DNA from: Cladorhizidae sp. MBARI D1340-BT2
Taxonomy: Eukaryota; Porifera; Demospongiae; Poecilosclerida; Cladorhizidae
Assembly (NCBI GenBank): GCA_028752905.1
Contig: JAQNBH010000177.1
Span: 61,641 to 125,640, forward strand
DNA: 64,000 nucleotides
Direction of reading: 5' to 3'
Part shown: positions 23,663 to 36,387 of the stretch, in pieces
Layout: the number at the start of each line of letters is the position of its first letter
How positions within the stretch are numbered: the stretch's first letter is position 1
Program-made: the position numbers and the translations under genes
The notes under the pieces: model-generated
What the model was told of the DNA's origin: nothing
The model's database searches: none
The model's input: the letters and a program-made list of their open reading frames with translations, nothing else

Positions 23663-24571
23663 TACTCTAAGTATTAGCAAGTTATGGTGATTTGAAGTGG
23701 TAAGGTTTGCGATCTTTCCTGGCGTTTTCCAGTTGCCAAAGCGGTGGCCTGGCAGTGAAAAACCACTACATTTATTGATAATCTGTTGACATGTTGCAGA
23801 TAAGGGCCTTCTCTATCAGTTGACAAAATCTGGGACTTTGGTCTTGTTAATTAGGGCAGTTATGAATTGTACTCTTACTTGATGCTAAACATGTTAGCTT
23901 CGTAGATTATCCACACTTCACTGAATAGACTTGATGTATAGCTATTAAGATAGGACTCTCTAAGTGCTCTCTCTTGATACCAAACATCCATATATTCTGC
24001 ACACTTCACTGTAATGGACTTGCAAGATAGGTATCTCTCAGTGTTCTCTATCTTGAGCTAAACATGTTAGCTTCATAGATTCTCCACACTTCACTGAATA
24101 GACTTGATATATAGCTCTAAAGGTAGGCCTCTCTCTGTTCTCTCTCTTGATACCAAACATCCGTATATTCTGCATACATAGAATCACAAGATAGGTTTCT
24201 CTATGTGTTCTCTATCTTGATGCTAAACAGGTTAGCTTCATAGATTCTCCACACTTCACTGTATAAACTTGATATTATAGCTATTAAGATAGGTCTCTCC
24301 CTGTGCTCTCTGTTGATATCAAACATCCATAATATTCTGCACACTTCACTGTAATGGACTTGATATGATTCGAATGATAGGTTTCATTATGTGTTCTCTA
24401 TCTTGATATTTGCCCTAATTTGGTCTATATGTTTCTCATTTCCCCCCCAAAAATCTTGTTATTTTGCCGTAAAGCTCATAACTTTTCTACCCTTTACCCA
24501 AAAAAGATAATTTTCATATCACCGAATAGCCCTTCTAATTATCTGTCTTTTGTACGTGCCAAAATTTTGAG
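23663..24571. repeat. Monomer M27 (909 bp)
   Basis: GGCAG head, 7-C tract, CATATCACCGAATAG tail, resembling M24. It occupies the position of M52 in copy B but is of a different type. Confidence 0.95.
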
Positions 24572-25480
24572 TACTCTAAGTATTAGCAAGTTATGGTGAT
24601 TTGAAGTGGTAAGGTTTGCGATCTTTCCTGGCGTTTTCCAGTTGCCAAAGCGGTGGCCTGCCAGTGAAAAACCACTACATTTATTGATAATCTGTTGACA
24701 TGTTGCAGATAAGGGCCTTCTCTATCAGTTGACAAAATCTGGGACTTTGGTCTTGTTAATTAGGGCAGTTATGAATTGTACTCTTACTTGATGCTAAACA
24801 TGTTAGCTTCGTAGATTATCCACACTTCACTGAATAGACTTGATGTATAGCTATTAAGATAGGACTCTCTAAGTGCTCTCTCTTGATACCAAACATCCAT
24901 ATATTCTGCACACTTCACTGTAATGGACTTGCAAGATAGGTATCTCTCAGTGTTCTCTATCTTGAGCTAAACATGTTAGCTTCATAGATTCTCCACACTT
25001 CACTGAATAGACTTGATATATAGCTCTAAAGGTAGGCCTCTCTCTGTTCTCTCTCTTGATACCAAACATCCGTATATTCTGCATACATAGAATCACAAGA
25101 TAGGTTTCTCAATGTGTTCTCTATCTTGATGCTAAACAGGTTAGCTTCATAGATTCTCCACACTTCACTGTATAAACTTGATATTATAGCTATTAAGATA
25201 GGTCTCTCCCTGTGCTCTCTGTTGATATCAAACATCCATAATATTCTGCACACTTCACTGTAATGGACTTGATATGATTCGAATGATAGGTTTCATTATG
25301 TGTTCTCTATCTTGATATTTGCCCTAATTTGGTCTATATGTTTCTCATTTCCCCCCCAAAAATCTTGTTATTTTGCCGTAAAGCTCATAACTTTTCTACC
25401 CTTTACCCAAAAAAGATAATTTTTATATCACCGAATAGCCCTTCTAATTATCTGTCTTTTGTACGTGCCAAAATTTTGAG
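24572..25480. repeat. Monomer M28 (909 bp)
   Basis: GCCAG head, TTCTCAATGTG, TATATCACCGAATAG tail. Counterparts M53 and M67. Confidence 0.95.
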
Positions 25481-26389
25481 TACTCTAAGTATTAGCAAGT
25501 TATGGTGATTTGAAGTGGTAAGGTTTGCGATCTTTCCTGGCGTTTTCCAGTTGCCAAAGCGGTGGCCTGCCAGTGAAAAACCACTACATTTATTGATAAT
25601 CTGTTGACATGTTGCAGATAAGGGCCTTCTCTATCAGTTGACAAAATCTGGGACTTTGGTCTTGTTAATTAGGGCAGTTATGAATTGTACTCTTACTTGA
25701 TGCTAAACATGTTAGCTTCGTAGATTATCCACACTTCACTGAATAGACTTGATGTATAGCTATTAAGATAGGACTCTCTAAGTGCTCTCTCTTGATACCA
25801 AACATCCATATATTCTGCACACTTCACTGTAATGGACTTGCAAGATAGGTATCTCTCAGTGTTCTCTATCTTGAGCTAAACATGTTAGCTTCATAGATTC
25901 TCCACACTTCACTGAATAGACTTGATATATAGCTCTAAAGGTAGGCCTCTCTCTGTTCTCTCTCTTGATACCAAACATCCGTATATTCTGCATACATAGA
26001 ATCACAAGATAGGTTTCTCTATGTGTTCTCTATCTTGATGCTAAACAGGTTAGCTTCATAGATTCTCCACACTTCACTGTATAAACTTGATATTATAGCT
26101 ATTAAGATAGGTCTCTCCCTGTGCTCTCTGTTGATATCAAACATCCATAATATTCTGCACACTTCACTGTAATGGACTTGATATGATTCGAATGATAGGT
26201 TTCATTATGTGTTCTCTATCTTGATATTTGCCCTAATTTGGTCTATATGTTTCTCATTTCCCCCCCAAAAATCTTGTTATTTTGCCGTAAAGCTCATAAC
26301 TTTTCTACCCTTTACCCAAAAAAGATAATTTTCATATCACCGAATAGCCCTTCTAATTATCTGTCTTTTGTACGTGCCAAAATTTTGAG
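25481..26389. repeat. Monomer M29 (909 bp)
   Basis: GCCAG head, 7-C tract, tail TTTACCCAAAAAAGATAA then CATATCACCGAATAG. This is the tail type also found at the end of M33. Confidence 0.95.
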
Positions 26390-27298
26390 TACTCTAAGTA
26401 TTAGCAAGTTATGGTGATTTGAAGTGGTAAGGTTTGCGATCTTTCCTGGCGTTTTCCAGTTGCCAAAGCGGTGGCCTGGCAGTGAAAAACCACTACATTT
26501 ATTGATAATCTGTTGACATGTTGCAGATAAGGGCCTTCTCTATCAGTTGACAAAATCTGGGACTTTGGTCTTGTTAATTAGGGCAGTTATGAATTGTACT
26601 CTTACTTGATGCTAAACATGTTAGCTTCGTAGATTATCCACACTTCACTGAATAGACTTGATGTATAGCTATTAAGATAGGACTCTCTAAGTGCTCTCTC
26701 TTGATACCAAACATCCATATATTCTGCACACTTCACTGTAATGGACTTGCAAGATAGGTATCTCTCAGTGTTCTCTATCTTGAGCTAAACATGTTAGCTT
26801 CATAGATTCTCCACACTTCACTGAATAGACTTGATATATAGCTCTAAAGGTAGGCCTCTCTCTGTTCTCTCTCTTGATACCAAACATCCGTATATTCTGC
26901 ATACATAGAATCACAAGATAGGTTTCTCTATGTGTTCTCTATCTTGATGCTAAACAGGTTAGCTTCATAGATTCTCCACACTTCACTGTATAAACTTGAT
27001 ATTATAGCTATTAAGATAGGTCTCTCCCTGTGCTCTCTGTTGATATCAAACATCCATAATATTCTGCACACTTCACTGTAATGGACTTGATATGATTCGA
27101 ATGATAGGTTTCATTATGTGTTCTCTATCTTGATATTTGCCCTAATTTGGTCTATATGTTTCTCATTTCCCCCCCAAAAATCTTGTTATTTTGCCGTAAA
27201 GCTCATAACTTTTCTACCCTTTACCCCAAAAAGATAATTTTTATATCACCGGATAGCCCTTCTAATTATCTGTCTTTTGTACGTGCCAAAATTTTGAG
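26390..27298. repeat. Monomer M30 (909 bp)
   Basis: GGCAG head, 7-C tract, TTTACCCCAAAAAG, TATATCACCGGATAG. Counterparts M34, M55 and M69. Confidence 0.95.
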
Positions 27299-28207
27299 TA
27301 CTCTAAGTATTAGCAAGTTATGGTGATTTGAAGTGGTAAGGTTTGCGATCTTTCCTGGCGTTTTCCAGTTGCCAAATCGGTGGCCTGCCAGTGAAAAACC
27401 ACTACATTTATTGATAATCTGTTGACATGTTGCAGATAAGGGCCTTCTCTATCAGTTGACAAAATCTGGGACTTTGGTCTTGTTAATTAGGGCAGTTATG
27501 AATTGTACTCTTACTTGATGCTAAACATGTTAGCTTCGTAGATTATCCACACTTCACTGAATAGACTTGATGTATAGCTATTAAGATAGGACTCTCTAAG
27601 TGCTCTCTCTTGATACCAAACATCCATATATTCTGCACACTTCACTGTAATGGACTTGCAAGATAGGTATCTCTCAGTGTTCTCTATCTAGAGCTAAACA
27701 TGTTAGCTTCATAGATTCTCCACACTTCACTGAATAGACTTGATATATAGCTCTAAAGGTAGGCCTCTCTCTGTTCTCTCTCTTGATACCAAACATCCGT
27801 ATATTCTGCATACATAGAATCACAAGATAGGTTTCTCTATGTGTTCTCTATCTTGATGCTAAACAGGTTAGCTTCATAGATTCTCCACACTTCACTGTAT
27901 AAACTTGATATTATAGCTATTAAGATAGGTCTCTCCCTGTGCTCTCTGTTGATATCAAACATCCATAATATTCTGCACACTTCACTGTAATGGACTTGAT
28001 ATGATTCGAATGATAGGTTTCATTATGTGTTCTCTATCTTGATATTTGCCCTAATTTGGTCTATATGTTTCTCATTTTCCCCCCAAAAATCTTGTTATTT
28101 TGCCGTAAAGCTCATAACTTTTCTACCCTTTACCCAAAAAAGATAATTTTCATATCACCGAATAGCCCTTCTAATTATCTGTATTTTGTACGTGCCAAAA
28201 TTTTGAG
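27299..28207. repeat. Monomer M31 (909 bp)
   Basis: CAAATCGG head and CTGTATTTTG end as in M35, M56 and M70, but with TCTAGAGC at the B1/A2 join, otherwise found only in the 896-bp monomers. Confidence 0.95.
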
Positions 28208-29119
28208 TACTCTAAGTATTAGCAAGTTATGGTGATTTGAAGTGGTAAGGTTTGCGATCTTTCCTGGCGTTTTCCAGTTGCCAAAGCGGTGGCCTGGCAG
28301 TGAAAAACCACTACATTTATTGATAATCTGTTGACATGTTGCAGATAAGGGCCTTCTCTATCAGTTGACAAAATCTGGGACTTTGGTCTTGTTAATTAGG
28401 GCAGTTATGAATTGTACTCTTACTTGATGCTAAACATGTTAGCTTCGTAGATTATCCACACTTCACTGAATAGACTTGATGTATAGCTATTAAGATAGGA
28501 CTCTCTAAGTGCTCTCTCTTGATACCAAACATCCATATATTCTGCACACTTCACTGTAATGGACTTGCAAGATAGGTATCTCTCAGTGTTCTCTATCTTG
28601 AGCTAAACATGTTAGCTTCATAGATTCTCCACACTTCACTGAATAGACTTGATATATAGCTCTAAAGGTAGGCCTCTCTCTGTTCTCTCTCTTGATACCA
28701 AACATCCGTATATTCTGCATACATAGAATCACAAGATAGGTTTCTCAATGTGTTCTCTATCTTGATGCTAAACAGGTTAGCTTCATAGATTCTCCACACT
28801 TCACTGTATAAACATGATATAATTATAGCTATTAAGATAGGTCTCTCCCTGTGCTCTCTGTTGATATCAAACATCCATAATATTCTGCACACTTCACTGT
28901 AATGGACTTGATATGATTCGAATGATAGGTTTCATTATGTGTTCTCTATCTTGATATTTGCCCTAATTTGGTCTATATGTTTCTCATTTCCCCCCCAAAA
29001 ATCTTGTTATTTTGCCGTAAAGCTCATAACTTTTCTACCCTTTACCCCAAAAAGATAATTTTCATATAACCGGATAGCCCTTCTAATTATCTGTCTTTTG
29101 TACGTGCCAAAATTTTGAG
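28208..29119. repeat. Monomer M32 (912 bp)
   Basis: GGCAG, TTCTCAATGTG and AAACATGATATAATTATAG; tail CATATAACCGG. Counterparts M36 and M57 have CATATCACCGG. Confidence 0.95.
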
Positions 29120-30031
29120 TACTCTAAGTATTAGCAAGTTATGGTGATTTGAAGTGGTAAGGTTTGCGATCTTTCCTGGCGTTTTCCAGTTGCCAAAGCG
29201 GTGGCCTGCCAGTGAAAAACCACTACATTTATTGATAATCTGTTGACATGTTGCAGATAAGGGCCTTCTCTATCAGTTGACAAAATCTGGGACTTTGGTC
29301 TTGTTAATTAGGGCAGTTATGAATTGTACTCTTACTTGATGCTAAACATGTTAGCTTCGTAGATTATCCACACTTCACTGAATAGACTTGATGTATAGCT
29401 ATTAAGATAGGACTCTCTAAGTGCTCTCTCTTGATACCAAACATCCATATATTCTGCACACTTCACTGTAATGGACTTGCAAGATAGGTATCTCTCAGTG
29501 TTCTCTATCTTGAGCTAAACATGTTAGCTTCATAGATTCTCCACACTTCACTGAATAGACTTGATATATAGCTCTAAAGGTAGGCCTCTCTCTGTTCTCT
29601 CTCTTGATACCAAACATCCGTATATTCTGCATACATAGAATCACAAGATAGGTTTCTCTATGTGTTCTCTATCTTGATGCTAAACAGGTTAGCTTCATAG
29701 ATTCTCCACACTTCACTGTATAAACTTGATATAATTATAGCTATTAAGATAGGTCTCTCCCTGTGCTCTCTGTTGATATCAAACATCCATAATATTCTGC
29801 ACACTTCACTGTAATGGACTTGATATGATTCGAATGATAGGTTTCATTATGTGTTCTCTATCTTGATATTAGCCCTAATTTGGTCTATATGTTTCTCATT
29901 TTCCCCCCAAAATTTTTGTTATTTTGCCGTAAAGCTCATAACTTTTCTACCCTTTACCCAAAAAAGATAATTTTCATATCACCGAATAGCCCTTCTAATT
30001 ATCTGTCTTTTGTACGTGCCAAAATTTTGAG
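29120..30031. repeat. Monomer M33 (912 bp), chimeric junction of the duplicated quartet
   Basis: Matches M37 and M58 through TATTAGCCC and AATTTTTG (to about 29920). It then ends with TTTACCCAAAAAAGATAA and CATATCACCGAATAG, as M29 does, instead of TTTACCCCAAAAAG and CACCGGATAG. Confidence 0.9.
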
Positions 30032-30940
30032 TACTCTAAGTATTAGCAAGTTATGGTGATTTGAAGTGGTAAGGTTTGCGATCTTTCCTGGCGTTTTCCA
30101 GTTGCCAAAGCGGTGGCCTGGCAGTGAAAAACCACTACATTTATTGATAATCTGTTGACATGTTGCAGATAAGGGCCTTCTCTATCAGTTGACAAAATCT
30201 GGGACTTTGGTCTTGTTAATTAGGGCAGTTATGAATTGTACTCTTACTTGATGCTAAACATGTTAGCTTCGTAGATTATCCACACTTCACTGAATAGACT
30301 TGATGTATAGCTATTAAGATAGGACTCTCTAAGTGCTCTCTCTTGATACCAAACATCCATATATTCTGCACACTTCACTGTAATGGACTTGCAAGATAGG
30401 TATCTCTCAGTGTTCTCTATCTTGAGCTAAACATGTTAGCTTCATAGATTCTCCACACTTCACTGAATAGACTTGATATATAGCTCTAAAGGTAGGCCTC
30501 TCTCTGTTCTCTCTCTTGATACCAAACATCCGTATATTCTGCATACATAGAATCACAAGATAGGTTTCTCTATGTGTTCTCTATCTTGATGCTAAACAGG
30601 TTAGCTTCATAGATTCTCCACACTTCACTGTATAAACTTGATATTATAGCTATTAAGATAGGTCTCTCCCTGTGCTCTCTGTTGATATCAAACATCCATA
30701 ATATTCTGCACACTTCACTGTAATGGACTTGATATGATTCGAATGATAGGTTTCATTATGTGTTCTCTATCTTGATATTTGCCCTAATTTGGTCTATATG
30801 TTTCTCATTTCCCCCCCAAAAATCTTGTTATTTTGCCGTAAAGCTCATAACTTTTCTACCCTTTACCCCAAAAAGATAATTTTTATATCACCGGATAGCC
30901 CTTCTAATTATCTGTCTTTTGTACGTGCCAAAATTTTGAG
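30032..30940. repeat. Monomer M34 (909 bp)
   Basis: Same markers as M30 (GGCAG, TTTACCCCAAAAAG, TATATCACCGGATAG). Confidence 0.95.
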
Positions 30941-31849
30941 TACTCTAAGTATTAGCAAGTTATGGTGATTTGAAGTGGTAAGGTTTGCGATCTTTCCTGG
31001 CGTTTTCCAGTTGCCAAATCGGTGGCCTGCCAGTGAAAAACCACTACATTTATTGATAATCTGTTGACATGTTGCAGATAAGGGCCTTCTCTATCAGTTG
31101 ACAAAATCTGGGACTTTGGTCTTGTTAATTAGGGCAGTTATGAATTGTACTCTTACTTGATGCTAAACATGTTAGCTTCGTAGATTATCCACACTTCACT
31201 GAATAGACTTGATGTATAGCTATTAAGATAGGACTCTCTAAGTGCTCTCTCTTGATACCAAACATCCATATATTCTGCACACTTCACTGTAATGGACTTG
31301 CAAGATAGGTATCTCTCAGTGTTCTCTATCTTGAGCTAAACATGTTAGCTTCATAGATTCTCCACACTTCACTGAATAGACTTGATATATAGCTCTAAAG
31401 GTAGGCCTCTCTCTGTTCTCTCTCTTGATACCAAACATCCGTATATTCTGCATACATAGAATCACAAGATAGGTTTCTCTATGTGTTCTCTATCTTGATG
31501 CTAAACAGGTTAGCTTCATAGATTCTCCACACTTCACTGTATAAACTTGATATTATAGCTATTAAGATAGGTCTCTCCCTGTGCTCTCTGTTGATATCAA
31601 ACATCCATAATATTCTGCACACTTCACTGTAATGGACTTGATATGATTCGAATGATAGGTTTCATTATGTGTTCTCTATCTTGATATTTGCCCTAATTTG
31701 GTCTATATGTTTCTCATTTTCCCCCCAAAAATCTTGTTATTTTGCCGTAAAGCTCATAACTTTTCTACCCTTTACCCAAAAAAGATAATTTTCATATCAC
31801 CGAATAGCCCTTCTAATTATCTGTATTTTGTACGTGCCAAAATTTTGAG
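30941..31849. repeat. Monomer M35 (909 bp)
   Basis: CAAATCGG head, TCTTGAGC at B1/A2, CTGTATTTTG end; matches M56 and M70. Confidence 0.95.
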
Positions 31850-32761
31850 TACTCTAAGTATTAGCAAGTTATGGTGATTTGAAGTGGTAAGGTTTGCGAT
31901 CTTTCCTGGCGTTTTCCAGTTGCCAAAGCGGTGGCCTGGCAGTGAAAAACCACTACATTTATTGATAATCTGTTGACATGTTGCAGATAAGGGCCTTCTC
32001 TATCAGTTGACAAAATCTGGGACTTTGGTCTTGTTAATTAGGGCAGTTATGAATTGTACTCTTACTTGATGCTAAACATGTTAGCTTCGTAGATTATCCA
32101 CACTTCACTGAATAGACTTGATGTATAGCTATTAAGATAGGACTCTCTAAGTGCTCTCTCTTGATACCAAACATCCATATATTCTGCACACTTCACTGTA
32201 ATGGACTTGCAAGATAGGTATCTCTCAGTGTTCTCTATCTTGAGCTAAACATGTTAGCTTCATAGATTCTCCACACTTCACTGAATAGACTTGATATATA
32301 GCTCTAAAGGTAGGCCTCTCTCTGTTCTCTCTCTTGATACCAAACATCCGTATATTCTGCATACATAGAATCACAAGATAGGTTTCTCAATGTGTTCTCT
32401 ATCTTGATGCTAAACAGGTTAGCTTCATAGATTCTCCACACTTCACTGTATAAACATGATATAATTATAGCTATTAAGATAGGTCTCTCCCTGTGCTCTC
32501 TGTTGATATCAAACATCCATAATATTCTGCACACTTCACTGTAATGGACTTGATATGATTCGAATGATAGGTTTCATTATGTGTTCTCTATCTTGATATT
32601 TGCCCTAATTTGGTCTATATGTTTCTCATTTCCCCCCCAAAAATCTTGTTATTTTGCCGTAAAGCTCATAACTTTTCTACCCTTTACCCCAAAAAGATAA
32701 TTTTCATATCACCGGATAGCCCTTCTAATTATCTGTCTTTTGTACGTGCCAAAATTTTGAG
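31850..32761. repeat. Monomer M36 (912 bp)
   Basis: GGCAG, TTCTCAATGTG, AAACATGAT, CATATCACCGG tail; matches M57. Confidence 0.95.
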
Positions 32762-33673
32762 TACTCTAAGTATTAGCAAGTTATGGTGATTTGAAGTGGT
32801 AAGGTTTGCGATCTTTCCTGGCGTTTTCCAGTTGCCAAAGCGGTGGCCTGCCAGTGAAAAACCACTACATTTATTGATAATCTGTTGACATGTTGCAGAT
32901 AAGGGCCTTCTCTATCAGTTGACAAAATCTGGGACTTTGGTCTTGTTAATTAGGGCAGTTATGAATTGTACTCTTACTTGATGCTAAACATGTTAGCTTC
33001 GTAGATTATCCACACTTCACTGAATAGACTTGATGTATAGCTATTAAGATAGGACTCTCTAAGTGCTCTCTCTTGATACCAAACATCCATATATTCTGCA
33101 CACTTCACTGTAATGGACTTGCAAGATAGGTATCTCTCAGTGTTCTCTATCTTGAGCTAAACATGTTAGCTTCATAGATTCTCCACACTTCACTGAATAG
33201 ACTTGATATATAGCTCTAAAGGTAGGCCTCTCTCTGTTCTCTCTCTTGATACCAAACATCCGTATATTCTGCATACATAGAATCACAAGATAGGTTTCTC
33301 TATGTGTTCTCTATCTTGATGCTAAACAGGTTAGCTTCATAGATTCTCCACACTTCACTGTATAAACTTGATATAATTATAGCTATTAAGATAGGTCTCT
33401 CCCTGTGCTCTCTGTTGATATCAAACATCCATAATATTCTGCACACTTCACTGTAATGGACTTGATATGATTCGAATGATAGGTTTCATTATGTGTTCTC
33501 TATCTTGATATTAGCCCTAATTTGGTCTATATGTTTCTCATTTTCCCCCCAAAATTTTTGTTATTTTGCCGTAAAGCTCATAACTTTTCTACCCTTTACC
33601 CCAAAAAGATAATTTTCATATCACCGGATAGCCCTTCTAATTATCTGTCTTTTGTACGTGCCAAAATTTTGAG
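32762..33673. repeat. Monomer M37 (912 bp)
   Basis: TATTAGCCC, AATTTTTG, CATATCACCGGATAG tail; matches M58. Confidence 0.95.
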
Positions 33674-34582
33674 TACTCTAAGTCTTAGCAAGTTATGGTG
33701 ATTTGAAGTGGTAAGGTTTGCGATCTTTCCTGGCGTTTTCCAGTTGCCAAAGCGGTGGCCTGCCAGTGAAACACCACTACATTTATTGATAATCTGTTGA
33801 CATGTTGCAGATAAGGGCCTTCTCTATCAGTTGACAAAATCTGGGACTTTGGTCTTGTTAATTAGGGCAGTTATGAATTGTACTCTTACTTGATGCTAAA
33901 CATGTTAGCTTCGTAGATTATCCACACTTCACTGAATAGACTTGATGTATAGCTATTAAGATAGGACTCTCTAAGTGCTCTCTCTTGAAACCAAACATCC
34001 ATATATTCTGCACACTTCACTGTAATGGACTTGCAAGATAGGTATCTCTCAGTGTTCTCTATCTTGAGCTAAACATGTTAGCTTCATAGATTCTCCACAC
34101 TTCACTGAATAGACTTGATATATAGCTCTAAAGGTAGGCCTCTCTCTGTTCTCTCTCTTGATACCAAACATCCGTATATTCTGCATACATAGAATCACAA
34201 GATAGGTTTCTCTATGTGTTCTCTATCTTGATGCTAAACAGGTTAGCTTCATAGATTCTCCACACTTCACTGTATAAACTTGATATTATAGCTATTAAGA
34301 TAGGTCTCTCCCTGTGCTCTCTGTTGATATCAAACATCCATAATATTCTGCACACTTCACTGTAATGGACTTGATATGATTCGAATGATAGGTTTCATTA
34401 TGTGTTCTCTATCTTGATATTTGCCCTAATTTGGTCTATATGTTTCTCATTTTCCCCCCAAAAATCTTGTTATTTTGCCGTAAAGCTCATAACTTTTCTA
34501 CCCTTTACCCAAAAAAGATAATTTTCATATAACCGAATAGCCCTTCTAATTATCTGTCTTTTGTACGTGCCAAAATTTTGAG
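33674..34582. repeat. Monomer M38 (909 bp)
   Basis: GTCTTAGC, GAAACACC, CTTGAAACC at A1/B1, CATATAACCGAATAG tail. Its head recurs at the start of M59. Confidence 0.95.
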
Positions 34583-35491
34583 TACTCTAAGTATTAGCAA
34601 GTTATGGTGATTTGAAGTGGTAAGGTTTGCGATCTTTCCTGGCGTTTTCCAGTTGCCAAAGCGGTGGCCTGGCAGTGAAAAACCACTACATTTATTGATA
34701 ATCTGTTGACATGTTGCAGATAAGGGCCTTCTCTATCAGTTGACAAAATCTGGGACTTTGGTCTTGTTAATTAGGGCAGTTATGAATTGTACTCTTACTT
34801 GATGCTAAACATGTTAGCTTCGTAGATTATCCACACTTCACTGAATAGACTTGATGTATAGCTATTAAGATAGGACTCTCTAAGTGCTCTCTCTTGATAC
34901 CAAACATCCATATATTCTGCACACTTCACTGTAATGGACTTGCAAGATAGGTATCTCTCAGTGTTCTCTATCTTGAGCTAAACATGTTAGCTTCATAGAT
35001 TCTCCACACTTCACTGAATAGACTTGATATATAGCTCTAAAGGTAGGCCTCTCTCTGTTCTCTCTCTTGATACCAAACATCCGTATATTCTGCATACATA
35101 GAATCACAAGATAGGTTTCTCTATGTGTTCTCTATCTTGATGCTAAACAGGTTAGCTTCATAGATTCTCCACACTTCACTGTATAAACTTGATATTATAG
35201 CTATTAAGATAGGTCTCTCCCTGTGCTCTCTGTTGATATCAAACATCCATAATATTCTGCACACTTCACTGTAATGGACTTGATATGATTCGAATGATAG
35301 GTTTCATTATGTGTTCTCTATCTTGATATTTGCCCTAATTTGGTCTATATGTTTCTCATTTTCCCCCCAAAAATCTTGTTATTTTGCCGTAAAGCTCATA
35401 ACTTTTCTACCCTTTACTCAAAAAAGATAATTTTCATATCACCGAATAGCCCTTCTAATTATCTGTCTTTTGTACGTGCCAAAATTTTGAG
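34583..35491. repeat. Monomer M39 (909 bp)
   Basis: GGCAG head, private TTTACTCAAAAAAG tail. Corresponds to M43 and M48 but lacks their TTCGAGTTG. Confidence 0.95.
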
Positions 35492-36387
35492 TACTCTAAG
35501 TATTAGCAAGTTATGGTGATTTGAAGTGGTAAGGTTTGCGATCTTTCCTGGCGTTTTCCAGTTGCCAAAGCGGTGGCCTGCCAGTTAAAAACCACTACAT
35601 TTATTGATAATCTGTTGACATGTTGCAGATAAGGGCCTTCTCTATCAGTTGACAAAATCTGGGACTTTGGTCTTGTTAATTAGGGCAGTTATGAATTGTA
35701 CTCTTACTTGATGCTAAACATGTTAGCTTCGTAGATTATCCACACTTCACTGAATAGACTTGATGTATAGCTATTAAGATAGGACTCTCTAAGTGCTCTC
35801 TCTTGATACCAAACATCCATATATTCTGCACACTTCACTGTAATGGACTTGCAAGATAGGTATCTCTCAGTGTTCTCTATCTAGAGCTAAACATGTTAGC
35901 TTCATAGATTCTCCACACTTCACTGAATAGACTTGATATATAGCTCTAAAGGTAGGCCTCTCTTACCAAACATCCGTATATTCTGCATACATAGAATCAC
36001 AAGATAGGTTTCTCTATGTGTTCTCTATCTTGATGCTAAACAGGTTAGCTTCATAGATTCTCCACACTTCACTGTATAAACTTGATATAATTATAGCTAT
36101 TAAGATATCTCTCTCCCTGTGCTCTCTGTTGATATCAAACATCCATAATATTCTGCACACTTCACTGTAATGGACTTGATATGATTCGAATGATAGGTTT
36201 CATTATGTGTTCTCTATCTTGATATTTGCCCTAATTTGGTCTATATGTTTCTCATTTTCCCCCAAAAAATCTTGTTATTTTGCCGTAAAGCTTATAACTT
36301 TTCTACCCTTTACCCCAAAAAGATAATTTTCATATCACCGGATAGCCCTTCTAATTATCTGTCTTTTGTACGTGCCAAAATTTTGAG
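35492..36387. repeat. Monomer M40 (896 bp), 16-bp deletion
   Basis: Private CCAGTTAAAAACC head, TCTAGAGC, deletion giving CCTCTCTTACCAAAC at A2/B2, AAGATATCTCTC in A3, 5-C tract, AGCTTATAAC. Confidence 0.95.

Larger units (their letters stand above)
26390..30031. repeat. Four-monomer HOR quartet, first copy (M30-M33), 3642 bp
   Basis: Order: GGCAG monomer, CAAATCGG monomer, 912-bp monomer with TTCTCAATGTG plus AAACATGAT, 912-bp monomer with TATTAGCCC and AATTTTTG. The last monomer ends with a tail of a different type (see M33). Confidence 0.85.
30032..33673. repeat. Four-monomer HOR quartet, second copy (M34-M37), 3642 bp
   Basis: Repeats the marker order of 26390-30031 at an offset of exactly 3642 bp. 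It differs by lacking the TCTAGAGC variant of M31 and by having the CACCGG tail in the last monomer. The same quartet recurs once in copy B (49110-52751) and begins again at 61835. Confidence 0.85.
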
